A stretch of DNA of 10,469 bases from Candidatus Pacearchaeota archaeon (GTDB lineage: Archaea > Nanobdellota > Nanobdellia > Pacearchaeales > GW2011-AR1), in NCBI GenBank assembly GCA_016234025.1, contig JACQLL010000086.1, positions 1 through 10,469 of the forward strand, in the 5' to 3' direction. The notes beneath the pieces were generated by a model, which worked only from the letters and a program-made list of their open reading frames with translations, did not search any database and was not told the origin of the DNA. This document shows, in pieces, positions 1 to 6,493 of the stretch. The position numbers were made by a program, and so were the translations under genes. The stretch's first letter is position 1. Each line of letters starts with the position of its first letter.

Positions 1-3
1 ACC

Positions 4-47
4 TATAGTGAACCAACTAAGTTTCTCGGTGTTGGTTCCCTAATAGT
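4..47. repeat. Hairpin A of the left intergenic array
   Basis: An 8-bp perfect inverted repeat, gaaccaac (10-17) and gttggttc (31-38), encloses a 13-base loop containing tttctcgg. It begins with tatagtg and runs directly into hairpin B through ccctaatag. A close relative (hairpin C) lies at 169-212, so this is a repeat unit and not a one-off terminator. No coding potential is visible. Confidence 0.6.
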
Positions 48-134
48 CCACCAATAAATAAAGAGAACGAAGTTCTCTAATCTTCGCTTCTCACGAAGCT
101 TCAGAAAACCGAAAGATTAAATTGGTGGACTATA
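44..134. repeat. Hairpin B: 91-bp palindromic element, inverted copy at right end
   Basis: The element has 12-bp perfect terminal inverted repeats, tagtccaccaat (44-55) and attggtggacta (121-132). Inside are further nested pairings: agagaac/gttctct with a 3-base loop (62-78), taatctt/aagatta (78-84 with 113-119) and gcttc/gaagc with a 4-base loop (86-99). Bases 44-134 match 10353-10443 in reverse complement without a mismatch by eye. It has no room for a protein. It resembles a MITE: short, with terminal inverted repeats that start and end in TA, as expected if a TA target was duplicated (the habit of IS630/Tc1-mariner elements). A REP-like mobile hairpin is the alternative. No transposase is present in the window. 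Confidence 0.75.
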
Positions 135-168
135 AACAATTCCATAGGCAATTTAGTTCTCTCGAATA

Positions 169-212
169 TATAGTGAACCAACTAAATCTTTCGGTGGTTG
201 TTGGTCCCCTAA
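169..212. repeat. Hairpin C, relative of hairpin A
   Basis: gaaccaac (175-182) pairs with gttggtcc (200-207) apart from one A/C mismatch. The loop carries aatctttcggt, which also occurs in hairpin B in reverse orientation (aaaaccgaaagatt). Like A it begins tatagtg, ends cccctaatag and leads straight into a second hairpin, so A+B and C+D are two copies of the same two-hairpin arrangement. Confidence 0.6.
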
Positions 213-261
213 TAGTCAACCAATTGAACGAGCGTAACTGAAGAACTTAATTGGTTGACTA
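213..261. repeat. Hairpin D, relative of B with a compensatory change
   Basis: A 13-bp perfect inverted repeat, tagtcaaccaatt (213-225) and aattggttgacta (249-261), has a 23-base centre unrelated to that of B. Compared with B's ends, the sixth base has changed from C to A on the left and its partner from G to T on the right, so pairing is kept. This supports the paired structure as the conserved feature. Confidence 0.65.
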
Positions 262-304
262 TAGCAAAAGACAAACTGAGGAAATTTTAAAGTCTTTTGC
301 TATA
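260..304. terminator. Hairpin E, possible bidirectional terminator after the DUF1761 gene
   Basis: tatagcaaaagac (260-272) pairs perfectly over 13 bp with gtcttttgctata (292-304) around a 19-base loop. It overlaps hairpin D by two bases and lies 15 bases past the stop codon of the minus-strand DUF1761 gene, so it could end that transcript. It also fits the run of adjoining hairpins A-E, so termination is only one reading. Confidence 0.45.
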
Positions 305-318
305 TTTAAATAATTATT

Positions 319-753
319 TCAATAAACAGGCGCGAACCTTGAAATTATTCCTGAAATAAGTGCGAGGTTGATTAGCCAGTATGCACTGTTTAAAATGAAA
401 AGTCCGAATGGCTTATTGTCCCAGAGATAGCTTCCTAGAATTGTCGTCGTGATTAGGAAGCCGACTGCGAGCCAGATGCCGAAAATCACGCCTGCGCCAA
501 AACCTATTATAGACAACTCGTAGATTAATAACGAAATCACGTAAGCGGTAATTAGTGTTCCGATGAAGTTTAGTATCATCATCTTCGCCATGCCCTGATG
601 CTTAGCGTCTTTAATATCCTTATGCGAAATTTTGTTAAGCTCCATCCATTTTTTGCCGAAAAGCGGTCCGTACCAAATCCAACCAAAGATAAACGAGGCA
701 ATTGTTGCGATTATGATTGGCAACCCATCCGCGCTGTAGCTTGAGAAAACCAT
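319..753 (-). CDS. DUF1761 family integral membrane protein
   Basis: This 144-residue protein matches the DUF1761 family, whose hallmark is an N-terminal helix running into WYGPLFGKKWM (here W27-M37). About four hydrophobic segments are visible: roughly residues 12-30, 59-78, 83-107 and 118-140. The family's usual length is near 130-150, so it appears complete. DUF1761 proteins are small inner-membrane proteins with no established biochemical role; nothing here adds one. The start is supported by a TATA-like box 25 bases upstream (774-783), which would give a leaderless mRNA. It is transcribed alone, with a hairpin array at its 3' side and about 100 bases between it and the next minus-strand gene upstream. 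Confidence 0.85.
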   Translation of the reverse strand: MVFSSYSADGLPIIIATIASFIFGWIWYGPLFGKKWMELNKISHKDIKDAKHQGMAKMMILNFIGTLITAYVISLLIYELSIIGFGAGVIFGIWLAVGFLITTTILGSYLWDNKPFGLFILNSAYWLINLALISGIISRFAPVY

Positions 754-773
754 AGCTAATTAAAGGAAAGGGA

Positions 774-783
774 GTTTAAATAT
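774..783 (-). promoter_or_regulatory. TATA-like box for the DUF1761 gene
   Basis: On the minus strand this reads ATATTTAAAC. Its centre is about 25 bases before the ATG at 753, so transcription would begin at or next to the start codon. Confidence 0.5.
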
Positions 784-854
784 CTTGTGGGATGTCAGTT
801 GCTATTAGATTTTAAAAAATTTCAAAGAACAATATTTAGACAATATAAAAATAT

Positions 855-1364
855 CTAATTCTGTTTTTTAATATTGAATGTTAATATTCCATCATCAGAG
901 ATAAACATTTCTGTTATTTCTGGAGATCCATTATATATCTCCTCTAATACTGTCACTCTAATTTTAAGTCCCTTTGTGTTTAAGTATTGATATAATTCAG
1001 AAGCAAATTGTTTCACTTCATAATCTATTTCATAATTTATCTCGATGACGTTTCCGTTATAGTTTAATAAAGCACTATCAATCTGACTTTTGCCGGTTTG
1101 GCTTAAGTGTCTTGCTGGTTTTTCTGTGCTTAAAACAAGATTATTACCTTGTTGGTTTTGTGTAACAATATTTCCTTGCGAATTTTGGATAATAAATTTG
1201 TTATATGAAGAGTTTAGCAAATTGTATTCATTCTGTAATTCTGCAAAATCTCCATTAATTACATATGACTTGCCAATAAAGAGTCCGCCAACGAATGTTA
1301 AGAGCAGAGCAATTATTGTTGTAACCAAAAACTCTGGTTTCTTCAAAAACTTCCAATCTCCCAT
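855..1364 (-). CDS. Membrane-anchored hypothetical protein, one N-terminal TM helix
   Basis: The protein has 169 residues. A short basic N-terminus (MGDWKFLKKPEF) precedes a single hydrophobic segment at about residues 13-31, suggesting a signal anchor. A polar Asn/Gln-rich linker follows (about 38-75, with NSQGNIVTQNQQGNN), then a soluble C-terminal domain of about 90 residues. The layout resembles uncharacterised membrane-anchored proteins in which a 'QGN...' linker precedes an alpha/beta domain, but I recognise no named family and assign no function. The ATG is supported by a strong TATA box 27 bases upstream. Upstream lie two nested palindromes that separate it from msrA. Confidence 0.75.
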   Translation of the reverse strand: MGDWKFLKKPEFLVTTIIALLLTFVGGLFIGKSYVINGDFAELQNEYNLLNSSYNKFIIQNSQGNIVTQNQQGNNLVLSTEKPARHLSQTGKSQIDSALLNYNGNVIEINYEIDYEVKQFASELYQYLNTKGLKIRVTVLEEIYNGSPEITEMFISDDGILTFNIKKQN

Positions 1365-1386
1365 AAATTAAAGTATGCATCAATGA

Positions 1387-1395
1387 TTATATAAA
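1387..1395 (-). promoter_or_regulatory. TATA box for the 855-1364 gene
   Basis: The minus strand reads TTTATATAA, an excellent archaeal TATA box. It is centred about 27 bases before the ATG at 1364, which implies a leaderless transcript. Confidence 0.6.
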
Positions 1396-1401
1396 TTTAT
1401 G

Positions 1402-1453
1402 TCAAGATGCTTTGCGAAAACCACGCACTCTAGTACGTGGATGAGCATCTTGA
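1402..1453. repeat. Nested palindrome, unit 1
   Basis: A 10-bp perfect outer stem, tcaagatgct (1402-1411) and agcatcttga (1444-1453), encloses an inner imperfect hairpin at 1421-1440: ccacg, C/A mismatch, act, 2-base loop, agt, cgtgg. The inner hairpin matches that of unit 2 (1475-1496) apart from a few bases, whereas the outer stem is unrelated. The hairpin type recalls IS200/IS605-associated and REP-like hairpins, but no transposase is adjacent. Confidence 0.6.
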
Positions 1454-1459
1454 GCATCC

Positions 1460-1512
1460 AAAAGTCTCACGCAAACCACGGACTTTAGTCCGTGGTGAAC
1501 ACAAAGACTTTT
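1460..1512. repeat. Nested palindrome, unit 2
   Basis: An 8-bp outer stem, aaaagtct (1460-1467) and agactttt (1505-1512), encloses a perfect 10-bp hairpin accacggact-tt-agtccgtggt (1475-1496). Units 1 and 2 share the core gc(g)aaaccacg.act..agt.cgtgg at a spacing of about 55 bases. The pair lies between msrA and the next gene downstream, so it may also end the msrA transcript. Confidence 0.65.
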
Positions 1513-1556
1513 TGATATATCGACCAAAACCAAAAATTCAAAACTCCGGCGGAAGC

Positions 1557-2024
1557 TCAATAACAAGCCATCCCATTTTTCTTGTAATACTCTTGATGAT
1601 AGTTCTCGGCTTTGTGAAACTTTTTTGCCTTTGCGATTTGCGTTACAATCGGTCTATCAAAGTCATTCTGGAATTCTTCTTTCAGTTTCAAAGCGGCTTT
1701 CTTTTGTTTCTCATTTGTGTAGAATATTACAGAACGATAAGCTTCGCCGACGTCAGGTCCCTGTCGGTTTAGTTGAGTCGGGTTATGATTTTTCCAGAAT
1801 ATCTCTAACAACTTTTCGTAAGAAACAACGCTTGTATCAAACTCAACCTTAACTACTTCGGCATAACCGGAATCTGAAGAGTGAATATCTTCGTATTTAA
1901 CTTTCTCTTTTTTGTCGTCGCCGCCCATGTAGCCGACCTCTGCTTCAAGGACACCCTTTGCTTTAGAGAAAACATATTCCGACTTCCAGAAGCATCCCAT
2001 ACCAAAGTAAATTTTTTCTTTCAT
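1557..2024 (-). CDS. msrA: Peptide-methionine (S)-S-oxide reductase MsrA
   Basis: MsrA reduces the S-epimer of methionine sulfoxide in proteins and free methionine, repairing oxidative damage in the cytosol. The family's active-site motif GCFW is at residues 10-13, with the nucleophile at C11. Other conserved blocks are VGYMGG, FWKNHNPTQLNRQGPDVG and YRSVIFY. The C-terminal YHQEYYKKNGMACY carries C154, a plausible resolving cysteine. At 155 residues it is a minimal MsrA without the N-terminal extension of the E. coli enzyme. The start lies 24 bases after the SMC stop, and a TATA-like box overlapping that stop suggests it can be transcribed on its own; read-through from the SMC gene is also possible. 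No MsrB domain or neighbour is present. Confidence 0.95.
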   Translation of the reverse strand: MKEKIYFGMGCFWKSEYVFSKAKGVLEAEVGYMGGDDKKEKVKYEDIHSSDSGYAEVVKVEFDTSVVSYEKLLEIFWKNHNPTQLNRQGPDVGEAYRSVIFYTNEKQKKAALKLKEEFQNDFDRPIVTQIAKAKKFHKAENYHQEYYKKNGMACY

Positions 2025-2045
2025 TGGATAATTAATTCTTCAGAA

Positions 2046-2054
2046 GATTTAAGC
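2046..2054 (-). promoter_or_regulatory. TATA-like box for msrA, overlapping the SMC stop codon
   Basis: The minus strand reads GCTTAAATC, centred about 26 bases before the msrA ATG at 2024. The box sits across the last codons and stop of the upstream SMC gene. It is weaker than the other boxes in the window. Confidence 0.4.
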
Positions 2055-4925
2055 TTTCTCTCCTAGCTTTAAACTCAATATTTTGCTTACTCCCTCGTGC
2101 ATTGAAACGCCGTAGAGAATTTGAGAGTCAAGAATTATTGCATCGTTGTGCGTCACGATAAGATATTGTCCAGATTTAATGTATCGGCTTAAAAGTGAAG
2201 CGAGCCGCTCCGAGTTTCTTTTGTCTAACGCAGCGTCTATTTCGTCGAGAATGTAGAACTGATAGGGGCGATATTCCTGAATTGAAAAAAGAAGAGACAA
2301 TGCGACAAGAGTTTGCTCTCCTCCTGAAAGAGAAGTAACATCAAAATATTTTCCTTTTCCAAGTTTGACGACGATATTTACTCCTCCTTCGAAAATGTCT
2401 TCAGTGTTCTCGACTTCTAAATAAGCCGTTCCTTTCGAAGACAACTTGGAAAAATTATCAGTGAACAAAGAGTTAATTGCATTGAACGTCTTCATAAAAG
2501 TCCTTTTCTTCTTCTTATCAATCTCTTCAATTATTTTTAATATCTCTTCTTTCTCTTTCTCAATTGTTTCTGTCTTTAACTTGACTTTGTCGTATTCTTT
2601 TTTTATTTCGTCGTAAACTTCCAGCGCCCGCATGTTTATTGAGCCGATTGTGTTTAATGTTTCCTGCGATTTTTTCAATCTTTCTTCAAGATAATTCATG
2701 CTTCCCTGAAGAAGTTCAACTCCTTTGTATTCTATCATGTCCATCTCGAGAGTTTCTTTTTCGCCGTCGATTTTCGCCCGTCCTATTTTCAGATAATTTA
2801 TTTGGTCCTCTATCTCCCTTTCTTCGCCTCTCGTTTCAGAAAGTTTAATTCCAAGTTCCTGCACCTCTTTCTGAAAGTCGTCTCTTTCAGAAAACATCCT
2901 GTTAAATCTTTTTGTTAATTCCTTTTCCTGATTTTCTTTTTCCGCCAAATCAGATTCGTTGTTTTCTATTTCAGAAGTTAATTCATCTATTTGAACATCA
3001 ATGTCTTCCAAATCATTCTTGCTTCTTTCAATTATGCTGATTATCTTCTCAAGTTCTCTTTCCTTGTAAAGCAAAGTCGTGTCAACGTCTTCCTCTGTTC
3101 TCGACGATATCTCCTCTATTTCCAAGATTATATTAGAATATTTCTCTTCTATCCGAGACAAATCTTCTGTCTTGTTCTCTAACAGCTTTCTTTTACTTTC
3201 CAATTCTGACAGCTCTTTTTTTACAATCTTCTCGCTTTCAAGATATCTATTCAGTGAAAGTCTTTTCTCGCCTAGACGTTTGTGCGAAGACAGCTCGTTT
3301 TCTGCAGCTCTGATCCCGCCTTCTATTTCTGAAATTGAGGTCTTATTCTTCTCAATTTTTCTTTTTGTTTGCTTGAGTAAATCACTTTGCTTCTCTAATT
3401 CTTCTTTTGCCAAATTAATTTTTTTGTCACAGTCCTCGAAAACATGTTTCAAATGGTTCTCGTCAATCCTGCTCTGGCAAAGAGGACAAATGTCTATTTC
3501 GTTTACTCTATTTTTTATTTCATTATTTCTTTCTATTTCTGAATTTGAAATAGAAATTTTCCTCTCGCTTTGCAGTTCTTCTGAAATCAAAGAGTTAAGT
3601 TCTGCTTTTTTCTTCAAAAGTTCATTCCCGAACTCGGATATAACATGAGAAATTTCTTTTTCGCTGGCATACTTCATTTGCAGAGATATTTCCTCTATTT
3701 GCTTGGCAATCGACTCTGTATCTGCGTTTGCCCTCGACAACTGGCTCTTCTTATCATAAATTCTTTCTTTCAAAGAGTTCAATTCCGTCTTGATTGACAA
3801 GACTCTTTTTCTCTCTTTCTCTATTTCGACAAGCTCCTCTTTTTTCTTCTTTAACTCTTTTGATTTTCTTTCAATCAACGGACTTTTTTCTTTCAATTCC
3901 TTTATTTCTCTCTCTGCTTCGGGAACCGACTTCTTCATTTGTGAAATTCTTCTCTCAACTTCCTCTTTCCTGTTTTCGTACGCCTCTTTTCTTACTTTAA
4001 GCCCTTCCAATTCAGCTCTAACGTTAGTTATCTCTTCTCTTAGTTTTCCCTGTTCATGTCCTGTTGCCTCTCTTATATGCCTGTTTATCTGATTTATCTT
4101 TTCAGACAAAGAGTCGATTTTTTCCTGCAGCATCTCTGCTTCTTTGCTCTTCTTATCTTTCTGGCTCATCTTCATTTCTATCGACTTTAGAATTGCCCCG
4201 ATTTCTTTTTTCTTCTCCTCAAGCTTCTTGAAAGTTATCGATGCTTTGGCTCTTTTCGCAGTTGTCTGAAGTTCTTTGTATCTTTGCGCTTGAGTTTTCT
4301 CTTTCTCTAAATTATTAAGATAAGCAGTCCTTTCTCTCAAGATAGTAGAGATTTCTTTTAGTCGCGATTCTGTTTTCTCGAGTTCTTTGAGGGACTTTTC
4401 TTTTCGCCATTCATAGACAGAGATGCCAGCAACTTCACCGATTATTTTTCTCCTTTCTTCAGGATGCATCTTTACTATCGACTGAATTTGTCCTTGCAAG
4501 ATAATGTTATATCCGTAAGGGTCGATGCCTGCCTGACCGAGAGTTTCGATGACTTCTGCTCTCGTTTTTGTCTCTCCGTTTATCTTATAAATGCTCTGTC
4601 CGTATACTCTGACGATTCTTTTTATCGAGATTTCATCTTTGTCGATTTCAAATGCCCTGTCCGAATTGTCGAAGACGATTTCAACTACTGCTTCTTTCGC
4701 CGGCTTGATGTACTTGGAGCCCATGAAAATTAAATTGCGCGCTTTTTCGGCACGCAATGATTTTACTGAAAGACGACCGAGGACAAAACAAATAGCGTCG
4801 CTAATATTCGACTTTCCCGAACCATTCGGGCCGATTATAATGTTAATTCCTTTGTCGAACGGGATTTCCGTCTTCTTGGCGAAACTCTTGAAGCCGTTCA
4901 TCACCATCCTTTTTATGTGAGCCAT
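2049..4925 (-). CDS. smc: SMC-type chromosome ATPase with a Rad50-like zinc hook instead of a hinge
   Basis: SMC proteins are ABC-type ATPases that dimerise and organise chromosomes. Both head halves here are canonical SMC. The N-terminus has NGFKSFA (10-16), Walker A GPNGSGKS (32-39) and the Q-loop region with Q144 in NIILQGQI. The C-terminus has INMRALEVYDE, signature LSGGEQ (866-871), Walker B with D894/E895 in YILDEIDAALD, and H-loop THND (925-928). Between them, from about residue 155 to 810, is charged coiled coil. Canonical SMCs have about 1150-1190 residues and a globular hinge of about 150 residues in the middle. This one has 958, shows no hinge, and carries CPLC (C480, C483) at the exact midpoint, as in the Rad50 zinc hook. 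The LSGGEQ/DEIDAALD region and GFKSF make it SMC by head, not Rad50. No ScpA or ScpB gene is adjacent. The start is backed by a TATA box 28 bases upstream. Confidence 0.93.
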   Translation of the reverse strand: MAHIKRMVMNGFKSFAKKTEIPFDKGINIIIGPNGSGKSNISDAICFVLGRLSVKSLRAEKARNLIFMGSKYIKPAKEAVVEIVFDNSDRAFEIDKDEISIKRIVRVYGQSIYKINGETKTRAEVIETLGQAGIDPYGYNIILQGQIQSIVKMHPEERRKIIGEVAGISVYEWRKEKSLKELEKTESRLKEISTILRERTAYLNNLEKEKTQAQRYKELQTTAKRAKASITFKKLEEKKKEIGAILKSIEMKMSQKDKKSKEAEMLQEKIDSLSEKINQINRHIREATGHEQGKLREEITNVRAELEGLKVRKEAYENRKEEVERRISQMKKSVPEAEREIKELKEKSPLIERKSKELKKKKEELVEIEKERKRVLSIKTELNSLKERIYDKKSQLSRANADTESIAKQIEEISLQMKYASEKEISHVISEFGNELLKKKAELNSLISEELQSERKISISNSEIERNNEIKNRVNEIDICPLCQSRIDENHLKHVFEDCDKKINLAKEELEKQSDLLKQTKRKIEKNKTSISEIEGGIRAAENELSSHKRLGEKRLSLNRYLESEKIVKKELSELESKRKLLENKTEDLSRIEEKYSNIILEIEEISSRTEEDVDTTLLYKERELEKIISIIERSKNDLEDIDVQIDELTSEIENNESDLAEKENQEKELTKRFNRMFSERDDFQKEVQELGIKLSETRGEEREIEDQINYLKIGRAKIDGEKETLEMDMIEYKGVELLQGSMNYLEERLKKSQETLNTIGSINMRALEVYDEIKKEYDKVKLKTETIEKEKEEILKIIEEIDKKKKRTFMKTFNAINSLFTDNFSKLSSKGTAYLEVENTEDIFEGGVNIVVKLGKGKYFDVTSLSGGEQTLVALSLLFSIQEYRPYQFYILDEIDAALDKRNSERLASLLSRYIKSGQYLIVTHNDAIILDSQILYGVSMHEGVSKILSLKLGEKA

Positions 4926-4948
4926 ATCTTGTAAAAATAGAAAGAGAG

Positions 4949-4957
4949 TTATATAAA
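4949..4957 (-). promoter_or_regulatory. TATA box for the SMC gene
   Basis: The minus strand reads TTTATATAA, centred about 28 bases before the ATG at 4925. It lies in the 43-base gap after the PilT-like gene, so the SMC gene has its own promoter and probably a leaderless mRNA. Confidence 0.6.
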
Positions 4958-4968
4958 GATTATTCCAT

Positions 4969-6072
4969 CTATAAACCGAGATCTTTTATTAATGTATCTG
5001 GGTTGTGGGCATAGGATAGCGCTTCTTCTCTGTCTATTGCGCCTGTTTGGCAGAGTTGTTTTATATGCGTGTCCATTAAAATCATCCCGTGTTTTGCTCC
5101 GGTTTGTATAACCGTTGGAATTTGATGATAGTCTCCTTTTCTAATGTGCGTCCGAGCTCCTGCATGTGCCCCAACATTTAATACTTCCATAGCAAGTGTT
5201 CTCTTGCCGTCGCTTTGACGTGGTGGGATGAGCTGTTGTGACAACACATAAACTATGTTGTTGGCCAATGTCCCTCTCACAGAATCTTGTTCAATTGCCG
5301 GAAACAGCTCAGTATATCTGCATGCAGTTTCGCTTGCGTTTTTTGTGTGAACTGTTGCAAAAACCAAATGGCCTGTTTCTGCAGCTTCAAGCGTATGGCG
5401 AGCGGTCTCACGGTCACGCACCTCCCCAACCAATAAAACGTCAGGGTCTTGACGCAATGCATATTTTACTCCATCTGCAAAATTCGAAAGATGAGTTCCA
5501 ATTTCCCTCTGGGAAATAATACTTTTCCTTGGAGAGTAGACATATTCTATGGGATCCTCAAGAGTAATAATATTTTCCGCTCTTGTTTCATTAATCTCTT
5601 GTAACAATGCGGCAAGGGTTGTTGTTTTCCCAGAACCTGTAATTCCCGTAACAAGAACAAGTCCTCTTCGCAATTTTACTATGTCCTGCCAGACTTGTGC
5701 ATTAGGAAAACCAACATCCTTGATACTTCTAATCTCGTTAGGAATAACTCTCAAAGTTGCGTAGCTGCCTGAATTGCTTTTACCCAGATTAACTCTGAAT
5801 CTATAGGTTGTTTTTCTTTCTCTGTCTTCAGCACTAATCGCGCAGTCCAGGTTTCCTGTTTCTCTAAATGCCGTAAGCTTTTCGTCAGGGACAATTGCTC
5901 TGATGAATTTTTCAACGCCCTCGGTATCAAAAACAGCTGTTTCAACTTCCTGTAAATTTCCGCCCTTTCTAATAATCGGTTTTAATCCAGGATTAATATG
6001 AATATCTGATACTCCTGTTCTTGCGGCATTTAACAATATTCTGTCAACTTGTAAAGATTTATCGAGCTGCAT
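4969..6072 (-). CDS. PilT-like type IV pilus retraction/secretion ATPase
   Basis: This is a GspE/PilT superfamily hexameric ATPase, the class that powers pilus assembly, retraction or secretion from the cytoplasmic face of the membrane. Counting from the first possible ATG (6084), it has the N-terminal GVSDIHINPG block (24-33), Walker A GITGSGKT (147-154), the Asp box ITLEDPIEY (173-181), Walker B region LLVGEVRD (217-224) and the His-box region ATVHT. The C-terminal IRKGDYHQIPTVIQTG...GMILMD is the PilT/PilU style, not that of archaeal GspE2/FlaI/VirB11 ATPases. The exact bacterial AIRNLIRE motif is only loosely kept. I prefer the internal ATG at 6072 (367 residues), because the TATA box lies 25 bases before it but only 13 before 6084. 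No pilin, PilB or PilC gene is in the window. A bacterial origin by transfer is likely. Confidence 0.88.
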   Translation of the reverse strand: MQLDKSLQVDRILLNAARTGVSDIHINPGLKPIIRKGGNLQEVETAVFDTEGVEKFIRAIVPDEKLTAFRETGNLDCAISAEDRERKTTYRFRVNLGKSNSGSYATLRVIPNEIRSIKDVGFPNAQVWQDIVKLRRGLVLVTGITGSGKTTTLAALLQEINETRAENIITLEDPIEYVYSPRKSIISQREIGTHLSNFADGVKYALRQDPDVLLVGEVRDRETARHTLEAAETGHLVFATVHTKNASETACRYTELFPAIEQDSVRGTLANNIVYVLSQQLIPPRQSDGKRTLAMEVLNVGAHAGARTHIRKGDYHQIPTVIQTGAKHGMILMDTHIKQLCQTGAIDREEALSYAHNPDTLIKDLGL

Positions 6073-6084
6073 AAAAGCCAACAT

Positions 6085-6284
6085 AAGTTTGTCTTTATAA
6101 AGATTTAGCAGATTTTCTGGTAAAGGTGATAAAACAAGCTATGATAAAATTTTTAGAACAAATGTATGAAGCACTGCAAAAATTAAATCGTTATTATGGT
6201 GAAAGCAAATCAGTAATTTGAGCATCTTACAATACTAAATACTGATGACATAGTTCTAGATATTTATTATGTCCCTTAACATCC
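6085..6284. other. Intergenic stretch with no supported gene
   Basis: Apart from the TATA box at 6093-6102, this part of the 409-base gap shows only a 26-codon plus-strand ORF (6141-6221) without a convincing ribosome binding site or recognisable product, and a short inverted repeat gacata/tatgtc around 6246-6272. The sequence tatttattat at 6261-6270 could be a plus-strand TATA box for the structured segment that follows. Confidence 0.4.
6093..6102 (-). promoter_or_regulatory. TATA box that decides the PilT-like start
   Basis: The sequence ctttataaag is a perfect TATA-like palindrome. Its centre is 25 bases before the ATG at 6072 and only 13 before the ATG at 6084. With the leaderless spacing seen elsewhere in the window, it supports 6072 as the true start. 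Confidence 0.55.
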
Positions 6285-6379
6285 CATATTTAGCAAAGTT
6301 TTGCAGAGTATCTTAAAATTATAATTTACTGCAAAATTTGGGTGTAAGAAACTGCAAGTTTCTGGAACTGCTAAATATG
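6285..6379 (+). ncRNA. Candidate structured RNA with a three-way junction
   Basis: Three stems nest cleanly. P1 pairs catatttagca (6285-6295) with tgctaaatatg (6369-6379), 11 bp perfect. P2 pairs 6296-6306 with 6329-6339, 11 pairs of which one is G/T at 6298/6337. P3 pairs agaaac (6347-6352) with gtttct (6358-6363) around a 5-base loop. P1 and P2 abut with no linker; the other junction strands are 7 and 5 bases. The single G/T pair would be a G-U wobble only in a plus-strand RNA. A possible TATA box lies at 6261-6270. No known RNA family is recognised, and the fold is by eye only; it could be a remnant of a mobile hairpin element. Confidence 0.3.
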
Positions 6380-6401
6380 TGTTCAACTCTCCCAGCAGGG
6401 A

Positions 6402-6440
6402 TTAAAATTTAGTGCAACGATGCCAAAGGCAAAATTTTAA
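6402..6440. repeat. Stem-loop within the left inverted-repeat arm
   Basis: ttaaaattt (6402-6410) pairs with aaattttaa (6432-6440), with tgcc-aaa-ggca (6421-6431) as an inner hairpin. This is present in the left arm but missing from the right arm at 6785-6839, so it may be a later insertion or a segment lost from the other arm. Confidence 0.4.
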
Positions 6441-6493
6441 AGTCGCGATTGCAATTTGGTAGGGGTGGGGGAAGGCAGACTAATTAATTATAG

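Noticed and set aside
4..264. Integron attC sites
   Set aside because: The ends do not fit the RYYYAAC/GTTRRRY core sites, and no integrase or gene-cassette layout is present.
3079..3648. A 189-codon plus-strand ORF antisense to the SMC gene
   Set aside because: It is rich in Ser, Phe and Leu, as expected from the reverse complement of a Glu/Lys-rich coiled coil. It is a shadow.
2049..4925. Calling the large ATPase Rad50 because of the CxxC hook
   Set aside because: The N-terminal GFKSF region, the INMRALEVYDE block and LSGGEQ/DEIDAALD are of SMC type, and no Mre11 gene is adjacent.
6141..6221. A 26-codon plus-strand ORF (MIKFLEQMYEALQ...)
   Set aside because: It is too short, has no well-placed ribosome binding site or TATA box, and has no recognisable relative.
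6381..6407. A single CRISPR-repeat-like stretch beginning gttcaactctcccagcaggg
   Set aside because: Only one copy exists, with no spacer-repeat periodicity. Its first bases belong to the inverted repeat around the 80-residue gene, so it cannot be called an array even with the Cas1-like ORF nearby.
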